Notes under the pieces: generated by a model
Told to the model about the DNA's origin: nothing
What the model saw: only the letters and a program-made list of their open reading frames with translations
The model's database searches: none
Assembly (NCBI GenBank): GCA_003640385.1
Contig: RCAB01000003.1
Span: 124,001 to 188,000 of the forward strand
Direction: 5' to 3'
Length of the DNA: 64,000 bases
Source: Setaria digitata
Lineage: Eukaryota; Nematoda; Chromadorea; Rhabditida; Setariidae
In this document: positions 40,951-54,900 of the stretch, piece by piece
How the letters are laid out: each line of letters starts with the position of its first letter
Position numbering within the stretch: the stretch's first letter is position 1
Made by a program: the position numbers and the translations under genes

Positions 40951-41071
40951 CTGCTATGTGTAGATGGAGTACAATTTTGATAGGAGAAATTAAAAAAAAA
41001 TGAAAAATATTTCCTGCCAATCCTGGAATATTTTTCGTTTTTTCTTCTGCAATATTTCTTGAGTGAATCAA

Positions 41072-44000
41072 AACCTAACAATTATTTCAACAATCATTTT
41101 GAATATTATTCCTTCACAAACACAATTCTTCATAAACTTTTATAGATTCCAGGACTGATATAACAATGCATGCGGTTCGTTCCTGCGAAATTTTTCAAGC
41201 ATGTTAATAAAAAATTTTCTTGTTTACAAAATAGGCGTTCCAAAAGTCGACGACACTTTTTCATGTGACAATGTATTATATCTGTTCTAATTAAATTGTT
41301 CTTTAATGGTATCGTTGTTGTTTAAATAACTTAACACAAAAGTAATGGTCGTGATAATTGCGATTTAAAATGCAACTTTATAGTATTTGCAATTTTGATT
41401 ATTTCATTTAACTTGACTGCTAATAATTAAATTAATAATCAATTTTTTAAATGCGGTTGTTGAAATGGTAAAATGACGAAACAAATTTAAGCATTTCCAG
41501 ATTATATCATTTCCATCTATTTATCGTAGTAATTCTTTTTAAATATTTAATTATAATTTCACTCACATCGTAGAAAAAATGAGAAAAAATTTTTTATACA
41601 TTTCAGTGATGAAGAAAAATAAATTCTTTGCCAGTGTTTATTGCTTTTCAGTAGCCTAAATGAGAATAACAGAGAAGACTCAACCTCCCATTTCAAATGC
41701 TATCATCATCTTAGTTATCAAAATAATTTTTCTAACTACTTAATTTCAATGTTTCGAAAAAAAGAAAAAAATCATTTGAATTATTGTAAACCATAAAAGG
41801 TTGTATTTAGAAATCTTCATTTTCCATTCGCCATGCTTTTCCTTTTCAAAGAAAAATGCTGCTTTCCTTAATCCTTTTTTTTTCCGTTCAAAAAAGAACT
41901 TTTATGAGAATGTACAAATCGAATTCCGTCGATATTTCACGCATTATTTAGTTACTTCTTTAAAATCTTACTTTCAAAAAAAATCACAGTCGTTTATTTT
42001 GTCTTCATATATTCATAAATTGCACCACTATTAATTATCCCAACCCCGACATACTTCCATCTACAAATTCATTATTTGTTATTTCTTTTTATTAAGCATA
42101 TATTTTAATAAAAATTTAGTTAATTGAATTTGAACCTTAACAAACACAAAATTTTAATAAGTACATGAGTAAAATTAATAAATTATTAAAGAAATAAATG
42201 CAGTAGTAGATGCTGGTTTCAATATTCTTAAATGTGGTTAAATTACACATTTATGATATTAAAAAAAAATTGAAATCCTTGTTGAGATATGTATTTGCTA
42301 ATTCATTTGCCATATAAAATATAACTTTGAAATTATTGAAATTATACATTACATCCAATTAACGAGTAGGCTATAACGTATTGCATGCAATCTGTTGTAA
42401 TTTTTAAACATGCTATAATGCATTAAATGAAGTTTGTAAGGTGCGGATCTTACATATGAGATTGCAGTTGCATCCACTGCATGCATTGATTCATTTCAAT
42501 TCAGTGATGTAAGGAATTGCTAACAGCGCAAAGTGTTATATGTTCTGGTAACTTGCAGTGTGTATGCTGTATTTTTTTGCTGCACGTTGCAGTAGGAAGT
42601 GGAAATTGCTCGATTGTTCTTTTCTAAAAGATTTTTTTTGATTAAGTTATTATTATTTTTTGTCCAATTGTTAATAATATTTTCCTTATTTATTTTTTTT
42701 GATAATCCGTTGTTGTTGTTACCTGTTTGACATTTGTTAATCCGGTTCTAATTTGATAACTTGTCTGAACGATGTCTTAGTGGTGCATTTCTTCTCTTCC
42801 TGTACGGCACTTTGAATCCTTAATTTGTTTCGCAATTTTTTGTATATGCCTTTTATTTGTTAATTATGTTAAATTGAAGGCTAATTTCGTTTTTGCTTTT
42901 CTGTTAAAAGTTTAATGGAACAAAATTAGACATGCTCTAAGCATTTATCATAAATACTACTTGCCGGAAAATTGAAATTTTTTCCTAGCGTAATAGCAAG
43001 TAAAGGGAAGTATTTTATACATGCAATTTCAAATTTTATTTCTTTATTGACAAATTACTAATTATCTGAAACAAATTTGTTATCTGATTTTGTTCCGACC
43101 TTTTTTTTTTTTTTTTTTTGAAAACTGTCATTTTCTTCAGAATTCATTGTGGAACTTTTCTTAAAAAAAGTGATGTCTTAATCGAAAATCTTTCCTTGAA
43201 TCTTGACCGGAAACAATTAATTAAAAATCTCCATTCACTTTGCAGTTCTTATAAAAAGCTACTCAGTTAGTAAATTACAAAAAGAATATTTAAAAAAAGC
43301 CCCTCAATAATATATCGTGACAGGTATAATCTGATGATAATGTTGATAATGATAATATTTCACTAGCTGACATATTGCTATCACGATCCATTACTGAATT
43401 ATGTTGTTATCATGCAATCTTATTATTTGGTATCATTTCTTGCTCATTTTCTGAGTCACACCAGTTATAACGTTGCAAGACAAGATTGATTTCGTTCATT
43501 AGTTCCAATAATTGAAATCATTGACATTTTTTATTTTATCCCTTGTTAAATATTCCTTGTTACTCTATGCAGTTTATTCGGCAAAGAAAAAGGAAAATGA
43601 TATATGGAAATTTAATGAATTGGAAATTTGAAGAAAATAATCAAAATTAAAGAATCTAATTGACAATTGTTTGGTTATTTCAAATATATCAGTATTATTG
43701 ATTTTTTAAAAATTATGGTCTCTCTTATACTACTTATCTTCCATACCTAATATATGTACTTTCTGTATTATGCGTAAAATTATAACAAATGCAAAATACA
43801 GCATAGAATATTTTCAGTTATGTACATCCTCATCCATTTTATTTTAATTTCGAATCAGGTAATGATTTGCATTCCTTACCGAGTACTGTGCTTCAACTTT
43901 CATTTTTTTAGTATTGTTAGTCAAAATTCACTTTTTTTTCTTCAGAAAAGACTTTGTTTTAAGCTTGACAAAAATCAGTACAATAACTATAGCTTTTCGT

Positions 44001-45856
44001 TCTTTAATATGCAATTTCTCATCTCTTTCTCTATCCAAAAATCAGTGAAAAATTTTTCACTTACCAATACCACACTTATCACTTATTCTCCACCATTAAT
44101 ATCGAGCTTATTAGTTCTTTAATTGTTAAGAACAAATTTTATTTTTGATTATTACTGATATAAGTAATAATGTGGAAGTATTTTATTGCTTCATTTTTCT
44201 GCGTATTATCAAATTTAATATCGAGTTTTCTGAATTAAATTACTCTGTAAATAAATTGTGTAATAAAAAAGGAAATAACATTGAAGAAACTTGTTGAATA
44301 ATCAAAAATAAGATTTCATTTAGCATGAAAGTGGTGTAATTAAAGCTGTTAAAAATTAGTAACAAGCTATAAATATTTAACTGTTTTGTCTTTTCGATAA
44401 TGATTGCTTTTAATAAAAAAAGTCATAAATTATACATTTGAAAGATTAGATAATCACCAAAATTAATTCGTTTTCTTTTTTGGGCACAGAACTAAAAAGA
44501 CAAAGAAGAATTTCTATTGTTTAAATGTGAAAATTCAATAACAAAGGAAAAAAGCCATTTAATAATGCCTTATAAATGCTAGTCAGCCATTTTACCGTTT
44601 TGTAAAATTTTCCACACTTCGTTAGCGAATTCACGTTCATCGATACTGCGTTTTCAGTGAAGTCCTTCCACTACTACGTGTCACATTCGTTCTGAGATTT
44701 GTCAATATTTATTTCCGTAATATTTCATGTGATTTCATCAGAGAGTGGAGAAAAAAAGGACGAAGTTAAAAAGACCAAAAATTGATCGACGATAAACGCA
44801 AGTAGCGAAAAAGATAATCAGACATTATGTAAGCAAAAAGCAGAAAAAAACACATGCAATAAGTGACAAAAGAGCATGCGGTGAATAAAAATAGATAACA
44901 AGGTGGCAGCATTACAAAAGAAGTCATTATTTCATGTTAATTCGGGCAANGATTCAGCGTCTTAATCAAAATAACAAGGTGGCAGCATTACAAAAGAAGT
45001 CATTATTTCATGTTAATTCGGGCAATTATCTGCTTCCCTTTGTACTTGCAAATCTAATTGCTATAGAATTGACGATAGCAAATGTACTTCCATATTTCGT
45101 TATTAGTTGATTCACTACCATCTCTAAATGATTATGACTTTAGTCTTATTTCAGGAAAACTGTAATTTGGATAATAAAATCGAAAATCTGAATGGATGAG
45201 ATAGTTTTGAAAGAACATATTCTACACCAAATGTTTAGCTGGAAAAAAATTTTTCGAGTAGCTTCCGAGCTAACTAGTATTTGATGTCTGGAAATTTATT
45301 TCTAATTAAATTCTCGTTTACTTTCTCTTTTACATTAATTTTTATTTTCCATATGCTGTGCATATTGAGAAATAATCTGAAGATAGGCATAACATAATGG
45401 TTGATGAAAACTCAAGAACAAAAGGCACAGCTACTGCAATCTTCGTTAACAAGCAAACTTATTCGTAATTAATGGTGCTGAAATGTTTCGACTATTCTGA
45501 GATAATCGGATTCAAAAAATATTTGAAATGCAGGAAATGAACAGTTATGGAAATAGTTAAATAGAAAATAGTGAAATATACTTCGAAGAAGAGATTTTAC
45601 AAGATATTAACTGATTAGGAAACTATCAAATTAGCTTAAAAGTTAAAGACGTAGTACGGCAGTAGGTTAAATGAATGCAATAATATTATACTAGCTAATA
45701 TATAAATGATATTATACAGAAGTTATATAGACTATTTGATTTTTTAATATTGCTGGATGAGCTAGAAAACTGATCAGCAACGAAAACAAGTTTGGTTATA
45801 TTCTAGCAATAAAATCAGCAGGATATCACATACTACAATAAATTAATATCAAAATT
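41072..45856. other. Gene-poor AT-rich region, right part
   Basis: About 4.8 kb of very AT-rich sequence with long T runs (for example near 43102) and no splice-supported coding segments. Open frames at 41801-42034 and 43820-44122 are Phe/Leu/Ser/Lys-rich and have no motif. It contains further CATGCA words (42383, 42481) and the duplicated 55-mer with the N at 44950. Confidence 0.45.
44895..45025. repeat. Identical 55-bp duplication flanking the only N (probable assembly overlap)
   Basis: Bases 44895-44949 and 44971-45025 are identical over 55 bases (from ATAACAAGGTGGCAGCATTA to TTAATTCGGGCAA). Between them are one N at 44950 and 20 other bases. Perfect identity in DNA that is otherwise fast-diverging, ending exactly at the N, is what results when two contig ends that overlap are joined by a minimal gap instead of being merged. 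A true recent tandem duplication is the alternative. Confidence 0.85.
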
Positions 45857-47861
45857 CTAAGGATAAATTCGCCGATAGCGAATAAACGTGTGTTCTTGCA
45901 TTCCATGCGTTAGTGTTTCCATGTAGAGACGTGCTTGCAAAGTATTTTTGTCCAACAGTGTCCATTCTCGTATTAACTGTAAATGTGAATTTTATAGATA
46001 AACTAGCAACTGAAGCGTTTCTTTTATTCGGTAATTACTGTGTGTGTTTCAAAGGAGTTCAGTAATCAGTAATGACAACTAGTGCTGTAAATACGTGGAA
46101 ATTTTGACTTTTCAGGATTGCCAGACTAACGATGAATACAGGGACAAGCTGATGATCAACTGCAATTTCCAATTCTTGAGGTTGCAGAAAAGAGATCTAG
46201 TTAAGAAAACAAAATAATTAGCGCAACCAGAAATGATAACTCATTAATGCTGGATTAGCAAGCTTCAATCAATGTTCTATAACAAAAAGCATCTTTTATT
46301 TTAATTTTTAAATTAATGATATGTTCTTTATTTTCAGACTGAGACTTATGAGTCGATTTAGTGTAAAAATGTTCAAGTATTGTCTCAGCAAAATTTTTAT
46401 AAAAGAATTTTATCGGACAAAATCGCAACTTACTTCAAGAACAGGCAAATCTCTACTGAAACTAATACGTCCGATATCTTTCAAATGGAATTCAATTCGA
46501 TTTGACTCAACTGTTCCTTGCTCGACCGTTACGAAACATGAAATTTTGCTTTTTTAGAATAATTTTACTATGACTTTTTTTTGCATATATTCGTTTCACT
46601 TGCAAATAGACAACAAGAGATGTCCAAAACTTGCCGTTATCCATAACAGTAGTGAGTGAAGCAGTCCTTCTACTAGGCTCCACTGTAACGTAACCATATT
46701 CACTGTGTAATTCCTCATTTCCGGATGAACCCCAGGCAAACGCGCTAAACATGTAATTCGTTTTAGAAACTACTCATCTTTTTTTTTCAAAAGATCAATT
46801 TCTATCTCGTCATCAATGATGATGATGATTATCACGCAAACAAGTTCTTTCTACTCCAACTTGGGATCTCTTATTGTTGATCTAGGTTTGTTAAGAGACA
46901 AAAAAATACGCTTTACCAAAAAAATGATACGACTTAATTTTGAAAGTTGTCAAAATGATTTAATAATGAAGTGATGTCGTCTTGCAGAAAAAGAACCCAT
47001 TTTCATCAAATCCCGAAAAAAAAAATTAAGCTACATACGTATAATTGAGTGCCTTCAATCCGATCATGTGCTCGTCAGGAAGTGAAATTTCAACTTCTTC
47101 ACCATATGTAAATGTGGGTATCGTTGGAAACATAGCTTTTCCACCATGTTCAGATCGCCAAATGCCAATTAACCATGCGATTATTTGCAAATGAGAAGGA
47201 ACACGTGAAACATCGAATCCTACCAAAAAAAAAAAAAAAAAAAAAGGAAAAAAGCAAAAATTAAACGAAAGCAGAATGAATCAATATCTTTGGAAGCTGG
47301 GAAATTTTGTCTCTTGTAAGAATTTCCAAATTTTCTGAAAATTCAATAAGAAAACGGTAAAATTCAAACGGAAGATCATAAACAAATTATATGGCAAAAG
47401 AGTCATTCAATCATAGTCACGAAGTCCTTATCTTTTCTGAAGAGTTATGTTGTATTAAAAAATGAAATCTCTTAATTCTTTTTGTCTGTTACAGCATGAA
47501 TCTAAAGTTTTCAAGAATATTCTTACTTGGCTCTACTTCCCCTAAACAGAGGCCACATGATTTGGAGCACGTTCTGATGATGTAATCAGTAGTTTGACAT
47601 AACGAAGCTTCTGACATAACCCAATCCCGACAGTTGTTACTCAAATCTTCGCAATTCTGACCTAAACTTTTTAAAGAATCTAAATCTTCAATCTTTCAAA
47701 ATCTTAATTTTTTAATCTTAATTAATTATTAAAAGTTGTTTTAAAAGAACAAAAATGCTAAAATTTGAACGATATTCCTTAAAATATATCAGGCTGACCT
47801 TTTGCGGAATTTAATGCGACATTAGCATTGAAGATAAGAAAAAGCAAAGTAGATTTCATAT
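45857..47861 (-). CDS. Secreted ShK-domain plus nitrobindin-like (THAP4 C-terminal type) protein
   Basis: Six exons join in phase: 47861-47807, 47662-47525, 47220-47030, 46773-46641, 46551-46432 and 45979-45857; about 240 residues. Exon 1 is a signal peptide (MKSTLLFLIFNANVALNSA). Exon 2 is one ShK domain with six Cys (NCEDLSNNCRDW, SLCQTTDYIIRTC, SKSCGLC), a fold used in worm secreted proteins and ion-channel-blocking peptides. The rest is a nitrobindin-like ten-strand beta-barrel: LIGIWRSEHGGKAMFPTIP (GxWxG family motif), FTYGEEVEISLPDEH, SEYGYVTVEPSRRTASLTTV, DIGRISFSRDLPVL and a terminal HGMQEHTFIRYRRIYP. The His in QEH aligns with the haem-ligand His near the THAP4 C-terminus, so ferric haem binding is plausible. 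A secreted haem barrel beside an ShK domain is an uncommon pairing; haem or NO chemistry outside the cell is an inference. Confidence 0.9.
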
Positions 47862-50800
47862 TTTAGAAGGAGAAAAGAAGCAATAAGGTAAGACAGGTAG
47901 GTCACTCGAACCGTTCTCCTGTTGGAAAACATTGCTTCAATTTCTCAACAACAGGGAAGATGATGAATGCGACAGTGGAAAGTACAAAGTGTCATAACCA
48001 GATTTCTGGAGTGCATTTCTCGTTGCTACTTTATTTCATGCATTGTGTCATAATAATAAGGAAAACAAAATTGGTGTGTGTATTCATTTTGGCATTGTCA
48101 GCAGTTGATAGCCAGGGGTCAAGCTCCGAGATTATTAGGTCAGCTTCCCTTTCCTTCATTTCTAGAATGAAATGTCCTAAATAAAACTCTTAAAACAAAT
48201 ATTTCAGCATTATGACGACAGTATCCAAGAAAACTTGTTTTGCAATTTCGTCTCTATAAATCAATCTGCCCTTTTAAAAGTAGAAACTTGCATTGCTTTT
48301 CTTCCTTAACATAATGAAAACTAAGAAAGCACGGACACTGTGATCAAATGTTATCTAATCTTAAGCACTATAAGCTACACCGAAATTTTGTAAGACATTT
48401 TGAAATATTTCCAAACCTGACACTATTTTTAGTTATTATAATATTTGAAGAAACTGCGAAACGTCTCAAATTTAAAAGTATTTCAAAAATTACTGGAACT
48501 TGTCAATCAAACACTAAAGGTTCTTTTTCTCACTTGTACTTTCCAGTAAATTATCTTGCTGAAGTAGTAAGCCACGTTAGTGGTAGTAAAAAGTCCCTCG
48601 AGTGGTATTTCTAGGAAGCTCAGATTATTTTCTACATCTTGTTCCTTCAATTGAAACATAATTTTTTATATCGAATTGGTTCTTTTCTGCTACAAATAAT
48701 CATTTTCGAATAAAGGAAAAGGCAATAAATTTAGTTCAAGTTATAGTAACTTTTTAAAATAGGAATTAGTTTAATACAGGAACTGCAGAATAATTGACTA
48801 ATCACTGACTGATTTTGAATTTTATATTCGAGCTATAGTAAATTTATAATAAATTAGAATATATTAGATTCGAGTTATAATGACTTTAAATATTTTAAGT
48901 TTCCTTATTTTGAAGTAAATCAGAAGTCAGAAATTATGAAAAGCGATATTTGATATGCTGTCGATCTTTTCCAGAACTCTGCTTAGGTTCATTTTAATTA
49001 AATTACTGGTCAGCTTGACTCTACAACGATCTTCAGAATAGATGATGTCTTTTTTTTCCAAAATATGCCGCAATTTTATCCGATTTGAAGCAAATTGGAT
49101 GTTAATAGCTTTGTTGACGCAAATAATGTAAAGTAGAGGAAGTTGCCATATGAATTTGGAAGTGTGGAAAGATGACTGAAAGAAAAATTGATTGGAGATT
49201 GAGCTGAGTGTTAACATACAATTATTCTTTTTTCTAGAAGTTTTTGATTAAAAACAGAAAAAGGGTTAAATAACAAATTTACTCAAGCTCTAAAAGTTTT
49301 TCCTTTACTTGCAGCAATACTACTTTTACTTTGCTGAAGCAATTCTCTTTTGTTAGTATTATGCTTCGACACTATTTTCTTGCAACTCATTTAATTTATC
49401 GTAAAAAAAGTTTCATTTAACCAGTCGTTCATCCTATGCCATCCTGTTATCATTGTGAATTTTCATTTTCCGTTTATGAATTCACTTAAAGAAAAAGGCC
49501 CGACTCAAGAACTTACAAGAGACGGTCAAGTTTAACAATGTCTTAAAATGCACTGGTAAGCAATATTTAGTGAAACTATTGTTGCTGAGCAGGTAAAGAA
49601 AGAGCAGAGTAGAAATTGTCATCAGCAATTATGTGATCAATTTCTGGACTTATTTTAATTCTCTAACTAGGCTGTCCTTGCAGTTGCACAGCAGCCCAAT
49701 CCTTATCCGTTCTAACCTCTGACGTTAGAAAGTTCCACTGGAGACTCTCTGGAATGCGTCAGTTTGGATACCATCATCTTCTGGCTGCAAAACCTCCTTC
49801 ATTTCAGCAAAAATGATTTTGGTACTTGAAAAACAGAAGAACTTATGAACATTATTAAGTGAAAAAGTATTGAAGACAACATTTATGTTGAATGGGACTG
49901 CCAACTAAGGAGAAATAAATAATGATGTCAGTAAACGAAAGGAAATCGTCTGTGAACAATTTTCGATTTTTTTTAAGCTGAAAATAAGAGCAACGGAAAG
50001 AACAACATTAGGTAGCACTTGCAGTAAAGTATGAAATCTTTATCAAAATGTGCCTATTGGATAGCAAACTCGTTTTATAGCAGATGGAATCTTTTGCTCC
50101 CTTCCGAGATTTCGATAATTTCAGTAGTAAATATCTCGGCGCACTGATTACAAATCAGAAATCCGAAAAATTGTAAAATGAGACGGCTGAAATCAAAGTT
50201 CTGGGAGCGGATGGATACTCCATCAGTTGTTACAGCATCCGCCATATTGCTTGTCATCTGTGCTCTAACAATTTGAATATTGCTTGCCTTTTTCACTTGT
50301 TTTCTTAAGCTGCTTTCTAGTTTCCCTTCTTTATGTCAAACTCTCCAGCAACTGATAACTACCGCAAAGTAATGGTCGCTGGTAGAATATGCGCCATATG
50401 GTAATAGGAAATCAAGGCTGATTGTAGGCTGATATTATGAGGAGCAGCTTTCATTGAAGCATTTAAAGAAATGGCCACTTTCCGGCTCCTTTCCACAAAT
50501 CGATGCCCTCAGAGCAAGCCGAGTAGAGTTATGGGGAAATTTTGCTTGTCTTTAGAACAACAATAAATTTTATTTTAGAGCTGCTTTAATCTGAATTATA
50601 CTCAAGTCCACAGTTTCCACAGAATTCGGAAATTTTCATTCAGTTCTTACCTGTTCAAAAGCTTTTGTTCTCTTGATTTGCCATATTTAATTTAACTTTG
50701 TTAATTGTCTAAGTCGAAAGCAAACGAAGTCATTATAGAGCCTAGAAAGGTGACCTGGTCGTGTTCTCAACTAAACTATAAGGCTATCTAAAAAAAAAAA

Positions 50801-51930
50801 AATGGCTGGATAATTGACAAGACAAACCCTCTCTGATTTCAAAAAAAAAATACAAGATAACATGTATAAAGAGTCTTGAGTTAATTTAAATTCCTGAAAC
50901 AATTGCAACCGGAATAAAAACTATTTATTTCCATTTTCTTTAATATGGACTTTTCGGATGCACATACTTTCAAATGCAATTCTTTCAAGGCAATCAAGCA
51001 GCCTTTAGATTTATAGTGCCATCTGGAAAAGCGAAATTAAGGATTTTCAAATAGTTGAAACTCAGTCTATAAGTAGCTTAAGATACGGGCGTTCTGTTAA
51101 TTTTCTCTACTGCGAGTGAACTTCACTGAGAAGATTCAATTACAGTGTTCATTTTCCTGAATTATTTGTTTTCCAATTATTTTAGTTGAAAAAATGCTCA
51201 CTATTAAATCAGTGTTTGCTTGTTATTATCTGCAGCCAAAAACTTTTCTGCAAAGGAAAATTTGAACCCAATGGCATGATGAGAGTGCCAATTCCTGAGA
51301 TTTTCTGTACAGTAGGATTAGATAAATGACCTAGTTCACTTTGGCCATCTAAGGAACATTGCGTCATCGACTCATGTTTTTTTTCGAAAAAGTTTGATTA
51401 GAATTCATGAGCATGCCTTAATATTTTAAATGGTAAATACATCTTGAAACTGTCTACGTACAACTATTAGGTAAAAAAAATGTCATTCTTGTAAAAAAAC
51501 TTATCACTATATTCTTATTAATCACTTCTGTACTGTTTTGTTAATCTCAAAGTGAATATGCCTACCTTCACCTGTATCTTCTAATCAAACAAGTCTAAGC
51601 GACAGGTTTTATAGGCAAGGAATTCTGCAAATTGATTCTATCGCAGAAAAAATTGAAACTTATTGTACCGTTTCTTAGAAGAGAGCAAATTAAGGAAATT
51701 TATTTCTATCCTTTGCATATTCTTTTTAAATGACAAACAAGTTTACAACAATGTAATGAGCTTTAGGTTTCCGGGAAGAAGGATAATGCAGTAGAGAAGA
51801 TGCTTTAATTTTCTATCAAAAAATACCGGTTTCAAATGACAAATTGTTGCCACTGTGGATTTTTTTTTTGATTTTTTTCATTTGTTTATTTATTTTTTAA
51901 TTATTCGCAATAAATGAATAAATTCTAGAG
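47862..51930. other. Intergenic region, nothing coding assembled
   Basis: About 4 kb between divergent genes (ShK-nitrobindin on minus, doublecortin gene on plus), so both promoters lie here. Open frames at 47960-48184, 48348-48614, 48927-49217 and 50075-50296 (the last minus, MKKASNIQIVRAQMTS) have no recognisable pattern and no supporting splice structure. The 50075-50296 frame is the least biased in composition and is the one a transcript search should test. Confidence 0.4.
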
Positions 51931-54900
51931 ATGGATGCTTCTGATTTGGACTTCAATACCTTTGCTACTCATTCTGAACAATCAGTTGATCTGGATTATC
52001 GCGGAATACGAATAAGAGTATATAAGAACGGTGATCAATATGATACAGGAACAACGATAGTCATCTGCCGGAAAAGATTCAAGCACTGGCTTATTTTTTT
52101 AGATTTTCTTACTAAGAAATTAGATTTAATGGCACCTGTCCATGAATTTTATCGAACCGATGGGCTTCGTATACAACATGTTTGTTTTGCACCAAAAATA
52201 CTTCTAATATACTTTTTCATTTTGCATTATGCAATCATAACTGCAACATTATTTAAACATTTAATTTACATGGATGGAAACTTTGGAAAAAAAAGGTTGA
52301 AAAATGAGATCCTAGTTTAAAAATACTATTTCCTGATGTGCTAATTGTCAATTCCAGAAAAATCATTTCCATTAATATTATCAAATATTTATTCCTACTC
52401 TTTTGTTCTAAAGAATTTATCAAAAGCAAGATTATTAGTGAGTTACTGAATTACGAAATATATTAATGCCTCCTTCAATTCTTCAATACTTCAAAGTCAA
52501 ATTCAACTCACTAGCAGCATTTTTTCCACAGCTTTTTGGAAGAAAAAAAAAATCTGTTTCTTTTTTTTGCAGTTCGAAGAGATAGAAAATGGAGGATCAT
52601 ACGTAGCTGTATCTCAAGGGCCATTTCTTCATAAACCCTACGGCTTGCAACCTGAAGAACGTGAAGTAAGCCTTTTTAAGTGAGATATAATTTGGAATCC
52701 TTCATTTCTTCCAGCAGACTAAAAATTTAAGAAGTCTTCCTGCCATTACAGAAATGGAACATCAATCCAAAAATTGAATCTCCAGAGCAAAGCACCCTAG
52801 ATTCCGCAGAATCCGTAGATATCTATCTGAAACAACGTGGTTACACTTCTCGGACTGGTCTTCCATTCCCATTTGATGGTGGTGTTTGTGTCAATCACTC
52901 GTTAATGGATGCTGGACGTAGTCGCAGTCCTTCGTTTCAATCCACACGTCGAAATCGTACTGAACAGGTAAACTGGAGTTTTTCAAAACTTCAGAATTTC
53001 CAGAGTGACATAAAATTTATATATTAATTGAGATATCGTCTCAAAGAAGCCACCATAACAGTTGTATTGCGATAGAAAAATATTACTACACTTAACATAT
53101 GGCAAGGCATCACTGGTTTAAAGTGAAAGTAAAAAGGATACACTGAAAATTAAAGGGATAAACCTTCAGAAATTAAAAAAACTTAAAAATTTATGCTTTC
53201 TTGGATCGAACTAGAAAAGCCGCCTAAAACATTTTTCGATCAAATGGAATGCTAAAATTCTAGGCTTGGTTCGAAGACTGGCTTCAAGAGATGAGAATCT
53301 GATACAGCGAGAATAACGAGAACTAAATTAAAATTGATTTGGTACATTGAATAAATGATTCTTGCTAACTCGTTTAATTCCGACATTTTGATAATTAATT
53401 CACCTTCCTAAAGGAAAAATTACAACAGCAAAATCTGTGCCATAGATTTTTTGGCCGTCGCTACTTTTTTTTTGAGTTTTATTCTCACAAATCTAATTAT
53501 TAGGTAGAATAATTCCTAGTTATAAATCTTAAATCTATCGATTTCCCTCCCGTGAAGCGCTTTCATTCCACTTCACTCTAAATTAACTTTAAACCCTCAT
53601 ATTCATGAAAATATATCAGTGATGCCGAATCATGCATGACTTTTGACTTCTTCGTATTGTTATCCAGTGCTCATAATTTCATGTTTTGCTATAATATTTA
53701 TTATTTTACATCATCACATTGATTTCAGAATTAAACTACCAAACTCTGGGAATTTTTTTCTTCGGCTATTTACACACTTATTTTGCATTTTGATTCAAGA
53801 AGGAAAAAGGATCTTTCTTTTCAAACTAAAATATTTCCTAAAAAGGAAATTCGATATTATCAACAAACCCAGATGGCAATTTCTGAGAAATGTTCTTAAA
53901 AAACTTGAAAATTTAGAAGTCGGAAAGAAAGAATTCGAAAAGTGATGCGTTGGTGGGAAAAGATGACACAAAACCGGACAGTCCAAGAAGCATGATGAGA
54001 GAACACGAAGAGCTGAAACCTCAGGTGAGCTCCAGTTCCACTCTGTGTAACATCGAATCACCAAAACATATTCCTGAAGTTAAGAGCAACACATCTTTGT
54101 GTCAAACTATAACAATAGATAACCAAAGTACAGAGCAAAATCACGGAACTGGAAATTGTTCTACGGCTGAAGTCGCAAGTGCAAGCTCAAATAAAATCGA
54201 AGAAAACACCTCATATGGAGAAATCGCAGCAGAAAATGATCAAAAGCTCACTGTGAAGAAAAGTGATGAGTCTGTACCATCACCTGTCGTTCAAATGCCA
54301 GACAGTTCCCGAGAATTCTCGATTTTTCAACAAGCTGAAAAGACGGAGTCACTGGGGACAGTGCAAACAGCGAACTTAAATTATTATCCACTGCCGACGA
54401 AAAATCCTGAAACCATCATTACGATAGTAAATGATGATGCCACGATAAGAGCAGGTAATTCATCGGTCATCATTGTTAATATTTCAACAGGACAAAGTAA
54501 ACGTGACATGAGTACTGTTAGCAAAAGTGGTCACAACGCAGAGACCATTCAGTCAACAGCATCGGTCAACAACATGGAGGTTTCTGAAGAACCATCATCA
54601 GAAAAAGCAGTAGTGAAAACCCTTCCCGATGTCGCCGGAACTTTAAGTAGGACCATAGCAACTACTACCGACACAAGAACATCGATGGCTACACCTGACT
54701 GTGCTCCATCTGTAGCTATCACTACCATCGGCGATCGACTGTCAACTGGTATAAAGAACCAAGTATCGAGGATGGCATCTCCAAAAAAGAATGAAGAGGA
54801 CGAACGAATTGCTAAAAATGTATCATTCAAAGGGAACAGCGAAGAACAAAGAAATAACTTTCTAGGTAAATCTGGTAAGTGCCATGATGAGATTGTAGAG

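Noticed and set aside
53643..53945. 100-residue plus-strand frame ending in KKEFEK
   Set aside because: It lies in the last intron of the doublecortin gene. The real exon begins at the acceptor before 53917 in another frame.
53795..54064. Minus-strand frame overlapping the doublecortin last exon
   Set aside because: It is a shadow of the plus-strand coding exon, with no motif.
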